From CAINVV01 sp963663005 (GTDB lineage Bacteria > Bacteroidota > Bacteroidia > Bacteroidales > Prolixibacteraceae), in NCBI GenBank assembly GCA_963663005.2, contig CAXXHH010000014.1, forward strand, positions 434,001 through 498,000: DNA of 64,000 bases, read 5' to 3'. Position numbers and translations under genes: made by a program. The notes below the pieces were generated by a model. That model was not told the origin of the DNA and made no database searches. It saw nothing but the letters and a program-made list of their open reading frames with translations. Below are positions 60,047 through 64,000 of this stretch, piece after piece (the first letter of the stretch is position 1; each line of letters opens with the position of its first letter).

Positions 60047-60168
60047 GAATTTTCGATTTTCGATTTTCGATTGGGGATTGTGTGGAATTTAGTGAGTTGT
60101 ACCTTATGAATAAAACACTCAGTTGACATAGGACGAAATTCAAAAATCCAAAATCCAAAATTCAAAAT
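60047..60168. repeat. ATTTTGGATT-type repeat, inverted pair
   Basis: Forward arm 60047-60080 (GAATTTTCGATTTTCGATTT onward) and reverse arm 60136-60168 (AAATTCAAAAATCCAAAATC onward). The reverse arm starts four bases after the biotin carboxylase stop (TGA, 60172-60174, minus strand), and the pair would form a hairpin in the operon mRNA between biotin carboxylase and carrier genes. Confidence 0.75.
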
Positions 60169-60171
60169 ACC

Positions 60172-61719
60172 TCAAAGTCTTTGTATCCCAACCCTTCTGC
60201 CACGGTGTTTCCATCCTTTAACATTGATGGCTCTTTCGTGTGGCACCACCTGTTTGCTATGCGTAATCTTGGAAGAATGCTCCATAAAGGCAGCGATTAA
60301 GGCTATATCTTCACAATGCACGTCGCATTTTACTTTGCTTTTCAGGAACTCTTCATTTTTCTCAATAAAGTGAGTATTGTAGGTTCCGTTTCTAAAATCA
60401 GGAGTCTCCATGATTTTGAGCAAATATTTGATCGAAGTTTTCACCCCGGATATTTTGTATTCGTAGAGGGCACGGCGCATTCGTTCAATGACCTCAATTC
60501 TGGTACGCCCCCAAATAATCAGTTTACTGATCATGGGATCGTAATAAATTGGAATAGTGTAACCTTCATGGATGTATCCGTCACACCTGACACCTAATCC
60601 CATTGGCTCCGTAATGTGGGTGATCTTACCAGGATTGGGCATAAAATTGTTTTCAGTGTCTTCAGCATAGATTCGGCATTCCATGGAATGACCATTCATT
60701 TTCAAATCCTTTTGTCTGAAAGGAAGTGGATGACCCTCTGCTACGCGGATTTGTTCCCTTACCAGATCTACTCCGACTACCCTTTCGGTTATCGGATGTT
60801 CTACCTGCAAGCGGGTATTCATCTCCAAAAAATAGAAATTCAATTGGTCGTCTACAATAAATTCGATGGTGCCGGCGCCTTCATAATTAGCTGCTTTTGC
60901 CGCCGCAACTGCACAGGCGCCCATTTTTTCACGAACTTCCGGGGTCATAATTGGGGACGGTGTCTCCTCAATAACCTTCTGATGACGGCGCTGTACTGAA
61001 CATTCCCGCTCAAAAAGATGAACGGCGTCGCCGTATTTGTCGGCAAGAACCTGAAATTCGATGTGATGCGGTGATTCGATGTATTTTTCAATATATAGGG
61101 CATCATCTCCGAAGGCTGCTTTAGCCTCTGATTTTGCTCCACTTATAGCCGGGATAATATCTTCTTCCTTTCTGACAAGCCGCATCCCTTTGCCGCCGCC
61201 CCCGGCCGATGCTTTGATCATAACCGGCAGTCCGATACCCATGATTACCTTTATTGCTTCCTGATCGTCAACAATTTTTTCGGTCGTACCCGGAACGACT
61301 GGGACACCAGCAGCGATCATTCTTTTTCTGGCACTAATTTTATCGCCCATCGATTCAATGGATTCGGCCGAAGGTCCGATAAATATCACGCCTGCCTCCT
61401 TGCATTTTCTGGCAAACAGTGAATTTTCTGACAGGAAACCATACCCGGGGTGGATTGCATCTGCACCCGATATCCGGGCAACTTCCAGAATTTTTTCTAT
61501 CCGAAGGTAACTTTCTGACGAAGCACTTGGCCCAATATGGTATGCTTCAGTGGCATAACGAACATGCAACGAAGAACGATCTGCATCGCTATAAACGGCC
61601 ACTGTGTCAATTCCCATCTCCCGACAGGAACGCATTATTCTTACTGCAATTTCGCCCCTATTGGCAATCAGCACTTTTTTTATTGTGACCAGACTATTCG
61701 TTTTTCCCATATTTATCAT
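60172..61719 (-). CDS. Acyl-CoA carboxylase biotin carboxylase subunit
   Basis: A 515-residue ATP-dependent enzyme. The N-terminal VLIANRGEIAVRIMRSCREMG (16-36), the ATP-grasp glycine loop GGGGKGM (173-179), and FLEMNTRLQVEHPITERV near the active site are typical of AccC/PccA-type biotin carboxylases. It carboxylates biotin on the carrier at 59445 and serves the beta subunit at 57816. The ATG at 61719 or the one three codons later can start it. Three-protein carboxylases of this kind are usual in Bacteroidota and probably act on propionyl-CoA. Confidence 0.92.
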   Translation of the reverse strand: MINMGKTNSLVTIKKVLIANRGEIAVRIMRSCREMGIDTVAVYSDADRSSLHVRYATEAYHIGPSASSESYLRIEKILEVARISGADAIHPGYGFLSENSLFARKCKEAGVIFIGPSAESIESMGDKISARKRMIAAGVPVVPGTTEKIVDDQEAIKVIMGIGLPVMIKASAGGGGKGMRLVRKEEDIIPAISGAKSEAKAAFGDDALYIEKYIESPHHIEFQVLADKYGDAVHLFERECSVQRRHQKVIEETPSPIMTPEVREKMGACAVAAAKAANYEGAGTIEFIVDDQLNFYFLEMNTRLQVEHPITERVVGVDLVREQIRVAEGHPLPFRQKDLKMNGHSMECRIYAEDTENNFMPNPGKITHITEPMGLGVRCDGYIHEGYTIPIYYDPMISKLIIWGRTRIEVIERMRRALYEYKISGVKTSIKYLLKIMETPDFRNGTYNTHFIEKNEEFLKSKVKCDVHCEDIALIAAFMEHSSKITHSKQVVPHERAINVKGWKHRGRRVGIQRL

Positions 61720-61914
61720 TGAAAATATTTAGCGGGGGTAAAAATATTTATTTATCCAGATGATTAGATTAATCCCATATTTCAAAAACCCGATTTCAAC
61801 CTCTTTCTACGAAAAAATGAAGAAGTAAGTTCTGTTTTGACACTTTTTTGACTCAGATGTATAAAAATTCGGTGAAAAACGGCGAAAAGAGAGCAGAAAT
61901 CTGACGGCGTAATC

Positions 61915-61937
61915 TCCAAAATCCAAAATCGATTTTT
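61915..61937. repeat. Single ATTTTGGATT-type repeat arm
   Basis: CTCCAAAATCCAAAATCGAT and onward is the reverse-arm type of the repeat found at 6630, 53406 and 60136. No forward partner is seen in the gap, although the biotin carboxylase gene lies divergently to the left. The rest of the 250-base gap 61720-61969 holds nothing else recognisable. Confidence 0.55.
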
Positions 61938-61969
61938 TTTTATACATTGCAGGAATAACGTTTAAAACT

Positions 61970-62674
61970 ATGAGACTATTATTGATAAGTAATTCTACGA
62001 TGCCGGGAGAGGAATATCTCCGGTACCCGCTGCCGGAAATTCACAAATTTCTTGGTAAACAGCCACTTAAAGCTTTGTTTATACCATTCGCTGCCGTAAC
62101 ATTTTCATTTGATGAGTATGAAGCCAAAGTGAAAGAACGGTTTGCGGCCTTCAATTACCACATAACCAGTATTCATCATTCAGTGAATATGGCTCAGGCA
62201 GTTAGCGAAGCAGAGGCCATCGTGGTTGGAGGTGGAAACACCTGGCAATTGGTGAGAATGATGAACGACCACGGGTTATTCCCTCTCATCCGGGAACGCG
62301 TCATGGCAGGAATCCCTTATATTGGGTGGAGTGCCGGATCAAATGTTGCGTGTCCGACGCTGCGCACGACCAATGATATGCCAATTATCGATCCAAAAGG
62401 GTTTGAATGCCTCAACCTCATTCCTTTCCAGATCAATCCGCATTACCTCGACAAGAATCCGGAAGGGCATGGCGGCGAAACCAGAGAGCAGCGAATCGAA
62501 GAATTTTTGGAGATAAACCCCAGTTTATTTGTTGTCGGCTTACGCGAAGGGACAATGCTTTGCAGGGATGATCAACGACTTTCGCTGATTGGCTCCAGGA
62601 CAATGCGCGTCTTTAAAAAAGGTACGAACCCGATTGAATTAAGCGAGAAAGATGATCTGAATTTTCTGTTGTAG
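61970..62674 (+). CDS. pepE: Dipeptidase E (alpha-aspartyl dipeptidase)
   Basis: A 234-residue S51 serine peptidase that cleaves N-terminal aspartyl dipeptides. The nucleophile is Ser121 in GWSAGSNV, preceded by VVGGGNTWQL. His158 in QINPHYLD and Asp136 in NDMPII match the triad of E. coli PepE (Ser120, His157, Asp135) shifted by one. Length is normal. Cytoplasmic and monocistronic; converges with the truncated gene at the window end. Confidence 0.95.
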   Translation: MRLLLISNSTMPGEEYLRYPLPEIHKFLGKQPLKALFIPFAAVTFSFDEYEAKVKERFAAFNYHITSIHHSVNMAQAVSEAEAIVVGGGNTWQLVRMMNDHGLFPLIRERVMAGIPYIGWSAGSNVACPTLRTTNDMPIIDPKGFECLNLIPFQINPHYLDKNPEGHGGETREQRIEEFLEINPSLFVVGLREGTMLCRDDQRLSLIGSRTMRVFKKGTNPIELSEKDDLNFLL

Positions 62675-62679
62675 CCAAA

Positions 62680-62715
62680 ATATCCCTGAAAGACTTTGAA
62701 ATCTTTCAGGGATAT
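62680..62715. terminator. Hairpin terminator between pepE and the last gene
   Basis: ATATCCCTGAAAGA (62680-62693) pairs with TCTTTCAGGGATAT (62702-62715), a 14-bp stem with an eight-base loop between convergent genes. U-runs are short. Confidence 0.7.
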
Positions 62716-62742
62716 TGCAACGCTTAGAATAGAATATCCTTG

Positions 62743-64000
62743 TTAATATTCATGTTGCTTTTGGAATGATCTTTCGCATAATCGAAGATCAGGTCTCCTG
62801 TCTTTTTTCATTACAGTGATGCTGTTGAGCGGAAACCAGACGATGGCTTTCCCAACTTTGGCACCGGAAATAAAATCTATCCGGGCATCGCCTTCGGGGG
62901 TGTATACCATCTTCATATTCGTTTCGTTTTTCACTTTGAGCATGTCAAACTCCAGATACTTATTATCCAGCGTGCGCAAGGTGACGATGCCGTTGCTGTT
63001 TTTCAGAAACTCAACTACGGTGAGACTTTTATATAGCGACGGACTTTTCGTTTTAAATCCCGGATTGTACTTGTCGAGCGTTGCCTGCACCACCTCTCCT
63101 GTTAATTTTGATTCAAAATCAGACAGCATCTGAAATACGGCAAACAGTCCGGCAACACCTTTGTCGTAACCGCTTAGGATCAGTTTGTCATTTTTGTCTT
63201 TCAGCAACGCAGAAAGGTCATATTTAGCCTCTTCGTTCACAGCCCCTGTGCGCTTGATCATCCCCGGCAGGGTACTAAAACCACCGGTAGCCAGCAGATT
63301 GTTTTTCTCGTCAAGCATCAGCATATTTTTCCAGAACATATTCTGTTGAGGCAGATAATCCGTACCGAGCAGTTTGCCGTTTGTGTCGAGTCGCACCTGG
63401 TAATAAATGTTTTCGCGGGTCTTCACATCTTCGAAGAACACCGGTGTTAGCCAGTTGATCGCTCCGCCGGGTTTCATTGAGAGAAGAAACAGTGATTGTT
63501 CCGGTTTGTCCGTTTTAATACTCTTGTTTTCGGCTTGAAAATTTCCGGAAAAATTTCCGGAGATGATGAAATTTCCGGCCGGATCCTTGACAATGCCTGT
63601 CACATACTCTGCACCGCTTCCCTCCAGAATTTTTATCCAGTTAAGTTTTGTTTCCGAATTGAATGAAGCCACAAACAAATCCCTTCCTCCCATGGGATTT
63701 ACCGGTGCGGGACCCAATGTAAAGGCCTTGTCGAACCAGCCGGCGAGGATGACATTACCATTCCCGTCGGGCACATCGCATTTACCGTCGCCGGGGAAAC
63801 CGCCCTTCTGGACAACATTATCCCATATCTTCTCAGCCAGCAAGTCGTCGGCGTTGACACCAGGCCTCAGAATAATCTCACCCGGTTTTCCGGCGAACTG
63901 TGGCATACAGCGACCAACCGGTGCTCCGATAAAAGTACCATCGCAGATTGTATATTTCTTTTGTTTCGAATAGACAAAATCGCCCGGCACCTCAGATGGA
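62743..64000 (-). CDS. Propeller-like repeat protein, 5' end missing (partial)
   Basis: About 418 residues are visible and the frame runs off the window edge; no true start is seen. The first 200 visible residues have short beta-repeats: GNVILAGWFDKAFTLG, GGRDLFVASFN, GNFIISGNFSGNFQ and LFLLSMKPGG, which resemble SBBP-type beta-propeller blades (GN-x-(F/V)-I-(S/A)-G). The C-terminal part is not recognised and ends in basic residues. It is likely an extracellular or periplasmic protein; function unknown. Confidence 0.65.
   Translation of the reverse strand, partial: PSEVPGDFVYSKQKKYTICDGTFIGAPVGRCMPQFAGKPGEIILRPGVNADDLLAEKIWDNVVQKGGFPGDGKCDVPDGNGNVILAGWFDKAFTLGPAPVNPMGGRDLFVASFNSETKLNWIKILEGSGAEYVTGIVKDPAGNFIISGNFSGNFQAENKSIKTDKPEQSLFLLSMKPGGAINWLTPVFFEDVKTRENIYYQVRLDTNGKLLGTDYLPQQNMFWKNMLMLDEKNNLLATGGFSTLPGMIKRTGAVNEEAKYDLSALLKDKNDKLILSGYDKGVAGLFAVFQMLSDFESKLTGEVVQATLDKYNPGFKTKSPSLYKSLTVVEFLKNSNGIVTLRTLDNKYLEFDMLKVKNETNMKMVYTPEGDARIDFISGAKVGKAIVWFPLNSITVMKKDRRPDLRLCERSFQKQHEY

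Overview
The window is chromosomal DNA of a member of the Bacteroidota, most likely the order Bacteroidales. The evidence is a complete type IX secretion core (porP-porK-porL-porM-porN), a RprX/RprY-type two-component pair, families restricted to the phylum (DUF4270, DUF6048/DUF6452, a glycogen-synthase-like half protein beside panC), a single-anchor SdhC in an sdhCAB operon, and many upstream regions carrying the Bacteroidota promoter signature TAnnTTTG with TTTG about 20 bases further upstream. I see no rRNA, tRNA, CRISPR array, insertion sequence or prophage.

Layout. 1-6.5 kb: the 3' end of a lysophospholipid acyltransferase, an orphan ParD-like antitoxin with its own palindromic operator, a GlsB/OlsB-like N-acyltransferase, a coupled SPOR-protein/long PurF-like pair, miaB, a 370-bp array of tandem and palindromic repeats, and a carboxymuconolactone-decarboxylase family protein. 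6.5-14.3 kb: a U32 peptidase, a patatin-like lipase, alkaline phosphatase, then a leftward run ldcA-yraN-MmcQ-S4 and purN. 14.5-19.1 kb: acpP-fabF-rnc and rprX-rprY. 19.1-28 kb: lepA, a secreted unknown, nhaD, two unrelated metallophosphoesterases around an overlapping DUF6452/DUF6048 pair, and an uncharacterised 241-residue protein. 28.1-34.2 kb: sdhCAB and a divergent TonB-dependent receptor. 34.4-43.8 kb: topA, a degenerate arginase-fold protein, then porP and porKLMN. 43.9-51.2 kb: radA-panD-panC, divergent from the glycogen-synthase-like gene and three envelope or small proteins. 51.2-57.7 kb: a C-terminal processing protease with a dCMP deaminase, a second S41 protease that is a lipoprotein, and a sigma/anti-sigma/outer-membrane-barrel module. 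57.8-64 kb: a three-gene acyl-CoA carboxylase (beta, biotin carrier, biotin carboxylase), pepE, and a truncated propeller-like secreted protein.

How the genes fit together. Fatty acid and lipid work (acpP-fabF, acyltransferases, acyl-CoA carboxylase), respiration (succinate dehydrogenase/fumarate reductase) and cofactor and nucleotide synthesis (panCD, purN, PurF-like, dCMP deaminase) are housekeeping. The porP-porN block builds the outer-membrane ring and inner-membrane motor that exports surface proteins.

The most unusual structure is not a gene. At least ten intergenic sites carry short-period repeats from four or five unrelated sequence families. Most have the same design, a short tandem repeat followed by its reverse complement, and most begin at or within a few bases of a stop codon. 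One copy appears to have run into the 5' end of the U32 peptidase gene. The second most unusual item is the arginase-fold pseudoenzyme between topA and the secretion genes.
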